Positions 1 through 9,166 of a DNA stretch of 64,000 bases are shown piece by piece. Each line of letters starts with the position of its first letter. The stretch's first letter is position 1. The notes below the pieces were generated by a model, which saw only the letters and a list, made by a program, of their open reading frames with translations, was not told where the DNA came from and did not search any database. The DNA comes from Methanobacterium_D oryzae (GTDB taxonomy: Archaea > Methanobacteriota > Methanobacteria > Methanobacteriales > Methanobacteriaceae): positions 310,001 to 374,000 of the forward strand of contig NZ_JBNPXC010000002.1 in NCBI RefSeq assembly GCF_050433505.1, given 5' to 3'. Position numbers and translations under genes: made by a program.

Positions 1-54
1 AAAGTATATTACATATGCTGACATAACTAAAACACTGATAACACTTGTATCCAT
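1..54 (-). CDS. 5' end of an unknown gene, cut by the window edge
   Basis: An ATG at 54 on the minus strand is followed by 18 uninterrupted codons to the window edge. A strong Shine-Dalgarno GGAGG lies at 65-61, six bases before the ATG, which makes this a convincing start. The visible N-terminus (MDTSVISVLVMSAYVIYF) is hydrophobic and could be the first membrane segment or a signal anchor. The gene is divergent from the tetraether synthase gene, so the 75 bases between them should hold both promoters. Too little is visible to name a family. Confidence 0.6.
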   Translation of the reverse strand, partial: MDTSVISVLVMSAYVIYF

Positions 55-129
55 AATTAACCTCCAAATTTAAAACGAGATAATAAACATGTTATCTATT
101 ATATCTATTAAATATTATATGGTGAAATG

Positions 130-1647
130 ATGATTATAAAAAAGACCAAAAGTCTATGTCCTGAGTGTCTTAGTGTCATTGATGCAGAAGTATATAAGGA
201 CAATGATAAAATTATGATAAAAAAAGAATGCGAAGAGCATGGTATTTTTGATAGTACTTATTGGAGTAATGGTAAACTTTACACAAAAGCTTCAGAAAGC
301 GATTTTAAAGGTGATGGAATTGAAAATCCTCAAACTCATCCAGAAAATGAGTGTCCACTAAATTGTGGAATATGTGATGAACACGAAAGCCAGACCATTT
401 TAGGCCTTATTGATGTTACAAATAGGTGTAACTTAAAATGTCCGGTATGTTTTGCTAATGCTGCAGTCTCTAATCAATTATATGAACCTTCTTACGAACA
501 AATAAGAGAAATGCTACAAAATTTAAGGGGTAACGAACCTGTACCGGCGCCTGCGATTCAATATGCTGGCGGAGAGCCCACAGTAAGAAAGGACATTGTG
601 GACTTAATCAAACTTGCAAAAGAAGAAGGATTTTCACACACACAAATTGCTACAAATGGTTTAAGACTCGCAAGAAACCCTGAATTGGCACGTGAATTAA
701 AGGAAGCAGGATTAAACACAGTTTATCTTCAATTCGATGGAGTTACAGAAGAACCTTATCTGAAGATAAGAAATAAAGACTTATTATCAACAAAATTAAA
801 AGCAATTGCAAACTGCAGAAAAGTAGAGTTAGGTATAGTTTTAGTCCCTACTGTGATTAAAGGAATTAATGATGATCAAATAGGAGCTATAATAAGATTT
901 GCAGTTGATAATATTGATATAATACGTGGAGTGAACTTCCAACCAGTTTCATTTGCAGGAAGAACACCATCTGATGAGGTCGAAAATCAGCGTATAACTA
1001 TTCCTGATTTTGAAAAACTTGTAGAAAAACAGACAGATAGTGAAATTAAAGTAGAAGATTTCCATCCCGCATCAAGTGTTACTCCGATTTCAGAGTTTAT
1101 AGAAGCAATTGAAGGTGAAAAACAGGTTATATTTACATGTCACCCTCACTGTGGCGCAGCTACATATATTTTCATTGATGATGGAGAAATTATCCCAATT
1201 ACTCAATTTGTTGATGTTGATAGGTTTTTCGATCTCCTTAGTAAAAGTGCGGGAGATATAAAAGACGGTGGAATAACTGGAAAGGCTAAAACCGTAGCAA
1301 GGGCTACAATGGAACTTCCAAAGACAATAGACAGATCAAAAGCACCCAGTGCAGTTGATATGAAAAATATACTAACTTCTGTTTTTAAAGAAAGATCTTA
1401 TGATGCTCTAGGAAATTTCCACCATAATACCTTGCTTATTGCATGCATGCACTTCATGGATCCTTGGAACTTCGATCAAGACAGAGTAAAAAGATGCGTA
1501 ATTCATTATGCAGTTCCAGATGGAAGAATAATTCCATTCTGTTCTATGAACGCAATTTACAGGGAAGAACTTGAAAATAAATTTGCTATCCCCTTTAAAA
1601 AAGAAAATATTACTCAAAATAATTCAATTAAATCTTCAGAAAAATAG
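130..1647 (+). CDS. tes: Tetraether lipid synthase (Tes), radical SAM
   Basis: Resembles MJ0619, the radical SAM enzyme that joins the phytanyl chains of two archaeol lipids into a tetraether (GDGT) membrane lipid. About 505 residues, the family's usual length. The radical SAM motif C100-NLK-C104-PV-C107 is visible. Further cysteines fit auxiliary iron-sulfur or metal sites: C10/C13/C34 at the N-terminus, a second CxxxCxxC at 75-82, and later cysteines around 'TCHPHCG'. ATG codons lie at 127 and 130 after GGTGA at 121-125; 130 gives the better spacing. Earlier annotations of this family as a methanopterin methylase were superseded by the lipid-synthase work. The assignment rests on overall sequence resemblance and motifs; other radical SAM paralogues are less likely given the N-terminal cysteine pattern. 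Confidence 0.8.
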   Translation: MIIKKTKSLCPECLSVIDAEVYKDNDKIMIKKECEEHGIFDSTYWSNGKLYTKASESDFKGDGIENPQTHPENECPLNCGICDEHESQTILGLIDVTNRCNLKCPVCFANAAVSNQLYEPSYEQIREMLQNLRGNEPVPAPAIQYAGGEPTVRKDIVDLIKLAKEEGFSHTQIATNGLRLARNPELARELKEAGLNTVYLQFDGVTEEPYLKIRNKDLLSTKLKAIANCRKVELGIVLVPTVIKGINDDQIGAIIRFAVDNIDIIRGVNFQPVSFAGRTPSDEVENQRITIPDFEKLVEKQTDSEIKVEDFHPASSVTPISEFIEAIEGEKQVIFTCHPHCGAATYIFIDDGEIIPITQFVDVDRFFDLLSKSAGDIKDGGITGKAKTVARATMELPKTIDRSKAPSAVDMKNILTSVFKERSYDALGNFHHNTLLIACMHFMDPWNFDQDRVKRCVIHYAVPDGRIIPFCSMNAIYREELENKFAIPFKKENITQNNSIKSSEK

Positions 1648-1847
1648 CCATTAAAATCAGGTTATTCATCTTCTTCTTTTTTTTGATAATTATTCTAAAA
1701 TTTCAAAATCATAACTTACAAAAAAGAAGGTCAAAAATGCTATAATTATTAGAAATAGCAACAAAATGTAATTAAAGAAAAATAAATAGTACAGATGCAA
1801 TTCTTTGAAAATGTCTGGAATGAATCAGAAGTACATAGGTTTTCAAA

Positions 1848-2834
1848 ATGATCATAGAAACTCCATCAAGACTTCATGTAACACTAATAGACCTTAACGG
1901 GGAAATTGGCAGAATTGATGGTGGTGTTGGACTCACCATCGAAAACCCAAGACTTATTCTTGAAACTGAAACTACAGATGAAAATGTAGAAGTAGTATTT
2001 GAAGAATCAAATTTAAGTGAAAAATTGATGAATGAATACAAGGAAAAAATAGAAAATTCAGTCAAAAAAATGACTGATTTTCTTAAAGTAGAGTCAGGAT
2101 TTAAATTCACTGTTAAAAAAACATACCCTGCACATTCTGGACTTGGATCAGGTACACAGATATCTCTTGCAGTTGGAAAAGCCATAGTAAATCATAATGA
2201 TCAAGATATAAGCACTCCACAGATAGCTAAAATTGTAGGTAGGGGTGGAACTTCAGGTATAGGAGTTAGAGCATTTGATCATGGAGGATTTATTATAGAT
2301 GGAGGACATAAAGTTGATGAAAAACCTGATTTTTTACCATCATCAGCTTCTTCTGCTTCACCAGCACCCTTAATAACAAGATACGATTTTCCAGAGGATT
2401 GGAATATAATACTTGCAATACCTGATGTCCCAGCAGGAGCATCTGGCCCAAAAGAAGTGAATATATTTCAGAAATACTGCCCAATTCCTTTAAGAGAAGT
2501 ACAAGAATTATCACATGTCTTACTTATGAAAATGATGCCTGCAGTAGTTGAAAAAGATATAACTGCATTTGGAGAATCTATTAACCAAATTCAAAATGTA
2601 GGATTTAAAAAAATAGAATTAGAACTTCAACATCACTTGATTAATAAATTAATTGATAATATGAGATCTGAAGGTGCAGCTGGAGTAGGTATGAGTTCAT
2701 TTGGGCCAACAGTTTATGCAATAACTGATACTGAAGAAAAGAACATATCCAAGGTTGCTGAGGATACCATGAAAAAAATAGGTGGGCATGTTATTGTCAC
2801 GAAAGCTCAAAACAAAGGGGCTTTAATTAAATAA
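1848..2834 (+). CDS. Beta-ribofuranosylaminobenzene 5'-phosphate synthase
   Basis: Catalyses the first committed step of methanopterin synthesis: condensation of 4-hydroxybenzoate or 4-aminobenzoate with phosphoribosyl pyrophosphate, releasing CO2 (or its equivalent) and pyrophosphate. It is a GHMP-kinase-fold protein. The N-terminus MIIETPSRLHVTLIDLNGE and the glycine/serine-rich GHMP loop at about 94-110 (PAHSGLGSGTQ) are diagnostic. Length 328 residues is normal for the archaeal family (MJ1427-like). The ATG has only a weak upstream purine stretch (around AGG, 1837-1839). It stands alone, with about 200 bases of AT-rich DNA in front. Cytoplasmic. The C1 carrier made here feeds the same methanogenic pathway as the mrt operon further along the window. 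Confidence 0.88.
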   Translation: MIIETPSRLHVTLIDLNGEIGRIDGGVGLTIENPRLILETETTDENVEVVFEESNLSEKLMNEYKEKIENSVKKMTDFLKVESGFKFTVKKTYPAHSGLGSGTQISLAVGKAIVNHNDQDISTPQIAKIVGRGGTSGIGVRAFDHGGFIIDGGHKVDEKPDFLPSSASSASPAPLITRYDFPEDWNIILAIPDVPAGASGPKEVNIFQKYCPIPLREVQELSHVLLMKMMPAVVEKDITAFGESINQIQNVGFKKIELELQHHLINKLIDNMRSEGAAGVGMSSFGPTVYAITDTEEKNISKVAEDTMKKIGGHVIVTKAQNKGALIK

Positions 2835-2952
2835 TTATTACAATATATAATGTGAAGTTTATTTAGATCTATAAATTTATTTTTAAATATTATTAAAACT
2901 AATATAATTTTTACATAATCATAGATAAAAAATTAATTCAATGATTTATATG

Positions 2953-3441
2953 ATGGAAAAAATAGAAGGAAAAGTCTGGAAATTTGGAGACAACATAGAT
3001 ACTGACGTGATAATTCCTGGAAGATATCTCAGAACCTTTAGTTTAGATGATCTTGCAGCACATGTTATGGAAGGTGTCGACCCTAACTTCGCTAAAAATG
3101 TTCAAAAAGGAGATATTATCGTAGCTGACTGGAATTTTGGCTGTGGGTCATCAAGAGAACAGGCTCCAGTTGCCTTAAAACATGCAGGTGTCTCAGCTAT
3201 TGTAGCGAAGTCATTTGCAAGAATATTTTACAGAAATGCAATAAACATTGGATTACCGGTTATTGTAGCTAATGTGGAAGCTAAAAAGGATGATGTCTTA
3301 AAAATAAATCTAGAAGGAGGCATTATCGAAAATTTAACTACAAATAAAACTTTTAAGATAGAACCATTTAAAAAATTCATGCTTGATATCTTAAAAGATG
3401 AAGGATTGGTAAGTCATTACCTTAAAACTAAAGATAAATAA
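2953..3441 (+). CDS. hacB: Homoaconitase small subunit (coenzyme B pathway)
   Basis: Aconitase-family swivel domain of about 162 residues, the size of LeuD/HacB subunits. The loop after 'DTDVIIPGR' reads YLRT, at about residues 25-28. In methanogens YLRT has been associated with homoaconitase, which elongates 2-oxoacids for the coenzyme B side chain, whereas isopropylmalate isomerases carry YLVY/YLVM-type loops; this is why HacB is preferred over LeuD. The 'FGCGSSREQAP' motif around residues 57-67 is the usual substrate-loop signature. ATG codons occur at 2941, 2950 and 2953; the last matches the family N-terminus (MEKIEGKVWKFGDNIDTD), but no clear ribosome binding site decides it. The large subunit is not in this window. 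Confidence 0.78.
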   Translation: MEKIEGKVWKFGDNIDTDVIIPGRYLRTFSLDDLAAHVMEGVDPNFAKNVQKGDIIVADWNFGCGSSREQAPVALKHAGVSAIVAKSFARIFYRNAINIGLPVIVANVEAKKDDVLKINLEGGIIENLTTNKTFKIEPFKKFMLDILKDEGLVSHYLKTKDK

Positions 3442-3563
3442 ATTAATGGCTTAAATTAGCTTATTTACTAATTATTTTTGTTATTAAATAAAATATTTAA
3501 CAAATAGAATACAAAAAGATAAATGTTATTATCTTAATTTACTGATTAATTTGAGGGATATAA

Positions 3564-4184
3564 ATGAATTGTCCTGTATGTGGGTCTGAATACTACGAAA
3601 TTTTAAAATCTAAAGGTAAACATTCAAAAGAACTTCTCTTGAAGTGTGAAGAATGTGGTAATATTTATAGGGAAGTTATAATTCGAGAAAAACCAGTTGA
3701 TGTTCGAATTATAATAAGTGAATTTGAATCTTCTAAAAAAGAATTCATCAAACTTTATCCTGATGAGGAACTGGAAGTGGATGATATTCTTGATATTGGT
3801 GGAAGAGAAGTTGCAATAAACTCTATTGAGAATAAAAGAGGAGGCCGAGTTGGGAAAAGTGTGGTTTCAGATATAGTAACTATCTGGGCTTCTTCAATGG
3901 ATATTCCTGCAAGGGTTGGAATTTCAGTGGATTTTGGCGGCAGAATTTTATCAAATAAGGTTGATGTGGATAGAGATTTTGAATTCCATGTTGGAGATGT
4001 AGTTAAACTTGGAAATCTCCTTTTTAAAATTAATTCAATAAAAACCATCGAAAGAAAAGTTAGAAAAGGGTTTGCAAAAGCTTCTGTAGCTAAAAGAGTT
4101 TATGGAAAGCCTTTAGAACGTGGAGAAAGACATAATTATGATTTAAGTTCCAAAATAGTACAAAAAATTCAGAAAGAAGAGTAA
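3564..4184 (+). CDS. HVO_0476-type zinc-ribbon protein
   Basis: A 206-residue protein beginning with a zinc ribbon: CPVC at residues 3-6 and CEEC at 29-32. The rest is a beta-rich domain with repeated 'D(V/I)(V/L)..G' segments, followed by a basic C-terminus. This matches the conserved archaeal HVO_0476 zinc-finger family, whose function I do not know. The start is supported by GAGGGATA a few bases upstream. It precedes pcm by 30 bases in the same direction, so the two may be co-transcribed. The zinc ribbon suggests nucleic-acid or protein binding, but that is inference only. Confidence 0.7.
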   Translation: MNCPVCGSEYYEILKSKGKHSKELLLKCEECGNIYREVIIREKPVDVRIIISEFESSKKEFIKLYPDEELEVDDILDIGGREVAINSIENKRGGRVGKSVVSDIVTIWASSMDIPARVGISVDFGGRILSNKVDVDRDFEFHVGDVVKLGNLLFKINSIKTIERKVRKGFAKASVAKRVYGKPLERGERHNYDLSSKIVQKIQKEE

Positions 4185-4214
4185 AATATAATTATGATTA
4201 AACTATAAAATAGT

Positions 4215-4874
4215 ATGATGATAAATGAAAGATTGGAACTCGTTAGAAGACTTCAAGAAATAGGATATATAAAAACAGATGAAGTAAAGAAGGCTATGGA
4301 GACAGTTCCAAGGGAAGAGTTTTTACCTGCTTCAAACAGACCATATGCATATGTTGATCAACCACTCCCTATAGGAGAAGGACAGACAATCTCTGCTCCT
4401 CATATGGTAGCAATGATTTGCGAAATACTTTCACTTGAAGAAGGAATGAAAGTTTTAGAAATAGGAACAGGTTTTGGATATAATGCAGCTGTTGTTGCAG
4501 AAGTTTTAGGCCCAACTGGCCATGTATACAGTATAGAACGAATCCCCTCCCTTGCAGAAATAGCAAAAGATAATCTTAAAAGAACAGGCTATGAAGATAA
4601 AGTAACAGTAATCTTGGGTGATGGAACCAGAGGATATAAAGAAAATTCTCCATTTGATCGAATATATGGAACTGCAAGTGCTCCATCTGTTCCAGAACCT
4701 CTTAAAAGTCAGCTTAAAGTTGGGGGAAGACTTTTAATTCCAGTGGGAGAACGAACTTATTTCCAGGACCTCATATGCATATTAAGAAAATCAGAAGATG
4801 AATATGAAAAAAAATCTATTGGCGGCGTTGCATTTGTTCCTATGATCGGTGATCATGGCTGGCCAGAAAAATAA
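4215..4874 (+). CDS. pcm: Protein-L-isoaspartate O-methyltransferase
   Basis: Uses S-adenosylmethionine to methylate L-isoaspartyl residues in damaged proteins, starting their repair. The family hallmarks are visible: 'LPIGEGQTISAPHMVA' around residues 50-65 and the SAM-binding loop 'LEIGTGFGYNAAV' near 80-92, then 'SIERIPSLAEIAKDNL'. Length 219 residues is typical. Two ATGs (4215 and 4218) are possible and neither has a clear ribosome binding site; the first is used here. It follows the zinc-ribbon gene by 30 bases. Cytoplasmic housekeeping function. Confidence 0.92.
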   Translation: MMINERLELVRRLQEIGYIKTDEVKKAMETVPREEFLPASNRPYAYVDQPLPIGEGQTISAPHMVAMICEILSLEEGMKVLEIGTGFGYNAAVVAEVLGPTGHVYSIERIPSLAEIAKDNLKRTGYEDKVTVILGDGTRGYKENSPFDRIYGTASAPSVPEPLKSQLKVGGRLLIPVGERTYFQDLICILRKSEDEYEKKSIGGVAFVPMIGDHGWPEK

Positions 4875-4992
4875 GTTTAAATTTAAATAAATCCTATTTT
4901 AGATCATTAATATAAAAATAAATACTTATTCTATAAACTAATTTTAAACATTAGATTTAACATTTAATTTATAATCATTGAGGATTCATATA

Positions 4993-6267
4993 ATGAAAGT
5001 TTACATTGAAACATTTGGCTGCACATTTAATCAGGGCGATTCGCAGATAATGGCAGGATTACTACAAGAAAAAAATGCTGAAATAGTTCAAAAACCAGAA
5101 GATGCAGATGTAATAATAATTAATACTTGTTATGTAAAGCATCCAACAGAGCAAAAAGTTTTAAATAGAATTAAACGGGTTCAAGAACAATTTGGGGATA
5201 AAAAGTTAATAATTTCCGGATGTATGGTGGAAATTGATCCAGAGAAATTAAACAATGCAGCACCAACTGCTGGATGGATTGGGCCACGTCAAATTAAATC
5301 AACTCTTGATGTTGTAGAATCATGTTTTAATGGAGAAAGTACTAGAATTATAGGTCATGGGGATGATATTAAAGCGGGTCTTCCAAAGATGCGTTTTGAT
5401 CCATTGGTGCATATAGTTCAAATATGTGAAGGATGCAATGGAAGATGTACTTATTGCTGCACAAGGTTTGCCCGGGGAAAACTCCAGAGTTATCCAGTTG
5501 AAATAATTAAAAAAGAAGTTAGAGAAGCGGTAAATGAAAGATGTATTGAAATCCAGATTACAGCCCAGGACACAGCAGCCTATGGAAAAGATACTGGAGA
5601 AACATTACCTGAGTTAATTAAAGAAATAACAACTATTCCTGGAGATTTCAGGTTACGAATTGGAATGTTACACCCAAAGAGTATACTTGGGAATGTTGAT
5701 GAGCTTATTGATGCATTTAAACATAAAAATGTTTATAAATTCATCCATATTCCTATTCAAAGTGGCAGTGATTCTATATTGGCTGATATGAATCGTGGTC
5801 ATACAGTTGCGCAATTTAAAGAAATAATATCAAAATTTAAAAGAGAAATTCCTAAAATTTCAATAGCTACAGATATTATAGTAGGTTATCCCACAGAAAC
5901 TGAAGAAGATTTTGAAGATACATTAAATTTAATTAGGGATATTGAACCTGATTTTATCCATATCTCAAAATACAGGCATAGACCAATGACATTATCCTCA
6001 TCTCTACCTGAAATTGATCATAATGTTATGAAAAAACGTTCTAAAGCGCTGAATGATTTAAAATCAAAGATATTATATGAAAATAATCAGAGTGAAATAG
6101 GAAATACTCATGAACTTTTAATTATAGAAAAAGGTAGTAAAGGTGGATACATTGGAAGAACAAACTCTTACAAGCTGGTTGTTGTTGAAAAAGCGGAAAT
6201 TGGAAGTTTTGTGAAAGTAAAGATAAAAGAAGCTACAAGCACTTATTTAAAAGGTTCTATTTTATAA
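4993..6267 (+). CDS. tRNA t6A37 methylthiotransferase, MtaB type
   Basis: Radical SAM enzyme of the MiaB/RimO family; the archaeal branch converts t6A37 of ANN-decoding tRNAs to ms2t6A37. The N-terminal methylthiotransferase domain supplies cluster ligands C10, C46 and C77. The radical SAM motif is C147-NGR-C151-TY-C154. A C-terminal TRAM-like RNA-binding domain starts near residue 365 ('SEIGNTHELLIIEKGSKGGYIG'). The start is the ATG at 4993, because GAGG (4980-4983) lies ten bases ahead; the in-frame TTG at 4978 overlaps that site. At 424 residues it is of normal length. It stands alone between AT-rich spacers. Confidence 0.87.
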   Translation: MKVYIETFGCTFNQGDSQIMAGLLQEKNAEIVQKPEDADVIIINTCYVKHPTEQKVLNRIKRVQEQFGDKKLIISGCMVEIDPEKLNNAAPTAGWIGPRQIKSTLDVVESCFNGESTRIIGHGDDIKAGLPKMRFDPLVHIVQICEGCNGRCTYCCTRFARGKLQSYPVEIIKKEVREAVNERCIEIQITAQDTAAYGKDTGETLPELIKEITTIPGDFRLRIGMLHPKSILGNVDELIDAFKHKNVYKFIHIPIQSGSDSILADMNRGHTVAQFKEIISKFKREIPKISIATDIIVGYPTETEEDFEDTLNLIRDIEPDFIHISKYRHRPMTLSSSLPEIDHNVMKKRSKALNDLKSKILYENNQSEIGNTHELLIIEKGSKGGYIGRTNSYKLVVVEKAEIGSFVKVKIKEATSTYLKGSIL

Positions 6268-6410
6268 GGATTTAAAAATCGGCCTAATTTAACATTATTT
6301 TTAAATTTAGATAGTTAATTTTTTCATCTTATTTCTAATAAATCTTCTTATTTTTTCCTAATGGCAAATAATAATATATTATATTAATTATATGAAAAAT
6401 TGTGATTAAT

Positions 6411-7197
6411 ATGCCGTATGTAATATGTGATGATTGTGGGGGATACTACGAACTTCAAAAAGGAGAATCTCCAGAGGATTTTGAAGCATGTAATTGTGGC
6501 GGAAATTTAAGTTGTGTTAACTTCATTCCAAAAGTGAGTTCCAGACCTAAAAGAGCTATTAAATGTATATATGTGGACATGAACAGGCAAAAGGTTTAAA
6601 ATGTTCTAAATGTGGCAGTCTTCTTAGGAAAAAAGTTAATCATAAAAATTTTAATAATTACAAACATCATCATAGAAATAAATATGATCTCAGTCATGTT
6701 TTGGAAAGAAGTTCTGAAATAAATTTTTTTGAAAAAATACAATGGAGTGGAGTTACTTCTGGAATTGTATTTTACATTGTAGCTATAATAGTTATTAGAA
6801 TAATTTCGGGAATATTTTTAGGCGGTAGCTTTCTTGCAGCTCAAAATGTAAATTCGGTGTCGGTATCCCCTATTATTGGTGGTGTGGCACTAATCTTTGG
6901 TATGATTTCAGCCCTCATACCCGTAGCATCTGGTTTTTGGGCAGTAACTAAAATTACAACAAGGGATTATATAACTGGAATAATAAATGGAGGTATGCTT
7001 GGAGTTATTTTGGGTATATCATAGGAATTTTTTCTTTGATCTTTGGATTATTAATGGCTGGATTAAATGGACAAGTAAATGTTGGAATTATAGCCGGATT
7101 CATGGGATTAATAATAGGTATAATTTATTTGGGATTCATAACAGCGATTGGGGGCTTAATAGCGGTTTTAGTAAGAAGATACACCTCAATAATTTAA
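6411..7197 (+). pseudogene. Zinc-ribbon membrane protein gene with two frameshifts
   Basis: Three reading frames join into one sensible protein of about 262 residues. The first frame gives an N-terminal zinc-ribbon region (CDDC, then CNC) and ends near 6573. Adding one base there joins 'KCIY' to 'CGHEQAKGLKCSKCG', completing a second CxxC...CxxC ribbon. The second frame encodes two membrane segments and stops at 7022-7024. Adding one base near 7014 continues it as 'YIIGIFSLIFG' with two more membrane segments, ending at the TAA at 7195-7197. Both shifts look like single-base losses beside T/A-rich runs. The result is either a pseudogene or two sequencing errors. Family unknown; small zinc-ribbon membrane proteins of this kind are common in Methanobacteriales. 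The nearby ATG at 6411 is preceded by a GTG in frame at 6402. Confidence 0.72.
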
Positions 7198-7271
7198 AAA
7201 AGTTTTTCAATTTAATTTGAATTTAGAGTAATGATTAATTAAGATAAATAGCTATTATGTTTAATATTAAG

Positions 7272-7472
7272 TTATCTTCCTCTTAAAAGCTTTCTTTCTA
7301 GCTTTTCCATTTTTCTGGATTCTTTAAGCATTTTTTCAAGATTTCCATCTTCTATAACTACTGAACCTGTGTATCCACATTTATGGCATTTCCATACACC
7401 ATCGCCTTCATAAATTTGTTCATATTTTATTCTTTTTGAACCACAATTAGGACATGAACTAATCTTTCCCAT
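7272..7472 (-). CDS. Small zinc-ribbon protein
   Basis: A 66-residue protein with a single zinc ribbon, CPNC at residues 7-10 and CHKC at 29-32, followed by a charged, probably helical tail (EKMLKESRKMEKLERKLLRGR). The start has the ribosome-site-like GGAGGAAAT immediately upstream on the minus strand. I do not recognise a named family. Similar ribbons occur in small archaeal nucleic-acid-binding or assembly proteins, so a role in RNA or DNA binding is possible but not shown. It ends about 75 bases from the frameshifted gene that converges on it. Confidence 0.6.
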   Translation of the reverse strand: MGKISSCPNCGSKRIKYEQIYEGDGVWKCHKCGYTGSVVIEDGNLEKMLKESRKMEKLERKLLRGR

Positions 7473-7632
7473 AATATTTCCTCCAATATTATTTTAATTT
7501 TTTATTTAAATATTTTATGATAGAATAATGGGAAAAATACAGATATGGCAAAATTAAAAATCTTAAACGTATAATCAAAAGTTTTAAAGAATGATTATGA
7601 AGATTTAAAAGAAGTATTGAATTAAAAGTAAA

Positions 7633-7706
<74 letters not shown>

Positions 7707-7708
7707 AA

Positions 7709-7780
<72 letters not shown>

Positions 7781-7811
7781 GGAGTGCGTCCATCTTAAGT
7801 ATAGATGTATT

Positions 7812-7826
7812 CCTATATAACCTTTT
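7812..7826 (-). promoter_or_regulatory. Archaeal promoter of the tRNA-Val/tRNA-Phe unit
   Basis: On the minus strand the bases read AAAAGG (BRE-like) followed by TTATATAGG (TATA box). The box centre is about 36 bases from the tRNA-Val 5' end, so transcription would start roughly 10 bases before the tRNA. Confidence 0.6.
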
Positions 7827-8130
7827 CCCTTATTTCTTTAAATTTATTTGGGGATTACTAAAATAAATTAATTAATTGTTATTTTTAAAGTATTAGGTTA
7901 ATTTAGTTTTAATTTTTGTTTAGTAGTTTAATTTTGTATATTATATATTTAACTACTTATTAAATAAAAATTAATAATTAATAAACTTAGAATGTTTAGT
8001 AAGTTCTATTTAGTTCTTTTTAAGTAAATTGGGATATTTTTAACAGTTATTTAATCAAAAAGTTAGTCATTAAGTTTATATGATAATAAAATAATTTATT
8101 AAATGTAATTGTGTTACTGGAGGTTATATA

Positions 8131-8538
8131 ATGGATGTAGAACCAATAAAAACAACAGTGGATGAGCTTTTAAAGGTCTTAGCTACTGAAAATGTAATAG
8201 GGGAAACAATAGAAACTGAAGATAAGATTCTTATCCCTGTTACAAAATTTGGAATGGCATTTGGAGCTGGAAGTGGTGAAGGAAATGGTCCTGCTAATCA
8301 AGGCGGGGGTAAAGGAAGTGGTGCTGGTGGAGGTGCTGGTATTGAGCCTATTGCCATGGTAGTTGTATTTAAAGGGGTAGAAGGCCCTGAAGGTGTTAGA
8401 GTAATGCATTTAACTGCACCAAGTCATATTGGTAGGGCAATTTCTGAAGCAGTACCTGCAGTAATTGACCTCATGAAAGAAAGTAAGGAAACTGTAAAAG
8501 ATTTAACTAAAGAGGAAAAGAAAGAAGAAACTGAATAG
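8131..8538 (+). CDS. GerW/YtfJ family protein
   Basis: A 135-residue protein with the features of the GerW (YtfJ) family. The N-terminal segment is 'VDELLKVLATENVIGETIE', followed by 'ILIPVTKFGMAFGAGSGEG', a glycine-rich linker (residues 50-73) and 'IEPIAMVVVFKGVEGPEGVRV'. In Bacillus this family acts in spore germination; methanogens do not sporulate, so the role here is unknown. The start has GGAGG nine bases upstream (8120-8124) and a TATA-like TTTATATGA near 8075. It is followed by a DUF2953 gene; the same pairing (ytfI-ytfJ) occurs in Bacillus, which supports a conserved functional link, perhaps at the membrane. The acidic/lysine-rich tail is probably disordered. Confidence 0.85.
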   Translation: MDVEPIKTTVDELLKVLATENVIGETIETEDKILIPVTKFGMAFGAGSGEGNGPANQGGGKGSGAGGGAGIEPIAMVVVFKGVEGPEGVRVMHLTAPSHIGRAISEAVPAVIDLMKESKETVKDLTKEEKKEETE

Positions 8539-8580
8539 ATTTCTTGGGCTTGGAATTAAGGAATTTAAAGAGTAGATTAG

Positions 8581-9159
8581 ATGCTCATAGTGACCACCAT
8601 AATCCTAATTATTCTGTTAATTCTAATTGGAATTATGGTGGTTCCTTTCCATATACATCTTAACCTATATAATGCTGATTTTAATGTTAAAGGCACTTTT
8701 AAATTAACATGGATCAAAATAAAACTAATTCAAAGAGAAATAACTCAAAATAAAGAAGTGAAAAAAGAAGAATCTAAAAAGAAAAATGAATTTAATATAA
8801 AGAATGTTTTCAAAATAATTTCTCTTTTAATTGAATCATGGCCATATCTTAAACGTGTTTTAAATGCAATTTTGAAATCTACGTCAATAGAAAAATTTTC
8901 TCTTAATTTGAAAATTGGATTAGATGATGCAGTAGATACTGTAAGGATAACAGGTTATTTATGGGCTTTAGCATCTTTAATTAATATAATGCATAATATT
9001 TACGTATCCATTCAGCCAGATTTTCAAAAAGAACATTTAGAGGGTAATTTAATAATAGATATTAAAATAAGACTTTTGATGATTGTAATTGAATTATTAA
9101 GAGCATTTACTAAAAAACCAGTAAGAACATTATTCAACGAACTTAGAAAAATGAGATGA
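8581..9159 (+). CDS. DUF2953 membrane-anchored protein
   Basis: A 192-residue protein with one strong N-terminal membrane segment (residues about 3-24). A region typical of DUF2953 follows: 'FHIHLNLYNADFNVKGTFKLTWIKIKL', a lysine-rich stretch, then a second hydrophobic segment around 127-142. It lies 42 bases after the GerW-like gene in the same direction, the partner expected from the Bacillus ytfI-ytfJ arrangement. The start ATG lacks an obvious Shine-Dalgarno site, so translation may depend on the upstream gene. Biochemical function unknown. Confidence 0.75.
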   Translation: MLIVTTIILIILLILIGIMVVPFHIHLNLYNADFNVKGTFKLTWIKIKLIQREITQNKEVKKEESKKKNEFNIKNVFKIISLLIESWPYLKRVLNAILKSTSIEKFSLNLKIGLDDAVDTVRITGYLWALASLINIMHNIYVSIQPDFQKEHLEGNLIIDIKIRLLMIVIELLRAFTKKPVRTLFNELRKMR

Positions 9160-9166
9160 TTATTAT

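Noticed and set aside
1690..1800. Possible 36-residue membrane peptide on the minus strand, TTG start
   Set aside because: Hydrophobic and readable, but there is no ribosome site and AT-rich DNA easily encodes such stretches.
6563..7220. Two separate small genes after the zinc-ribbon start
   Set aside because: They join with the first frame into one protein; they are pieces of the frameshifted gene.
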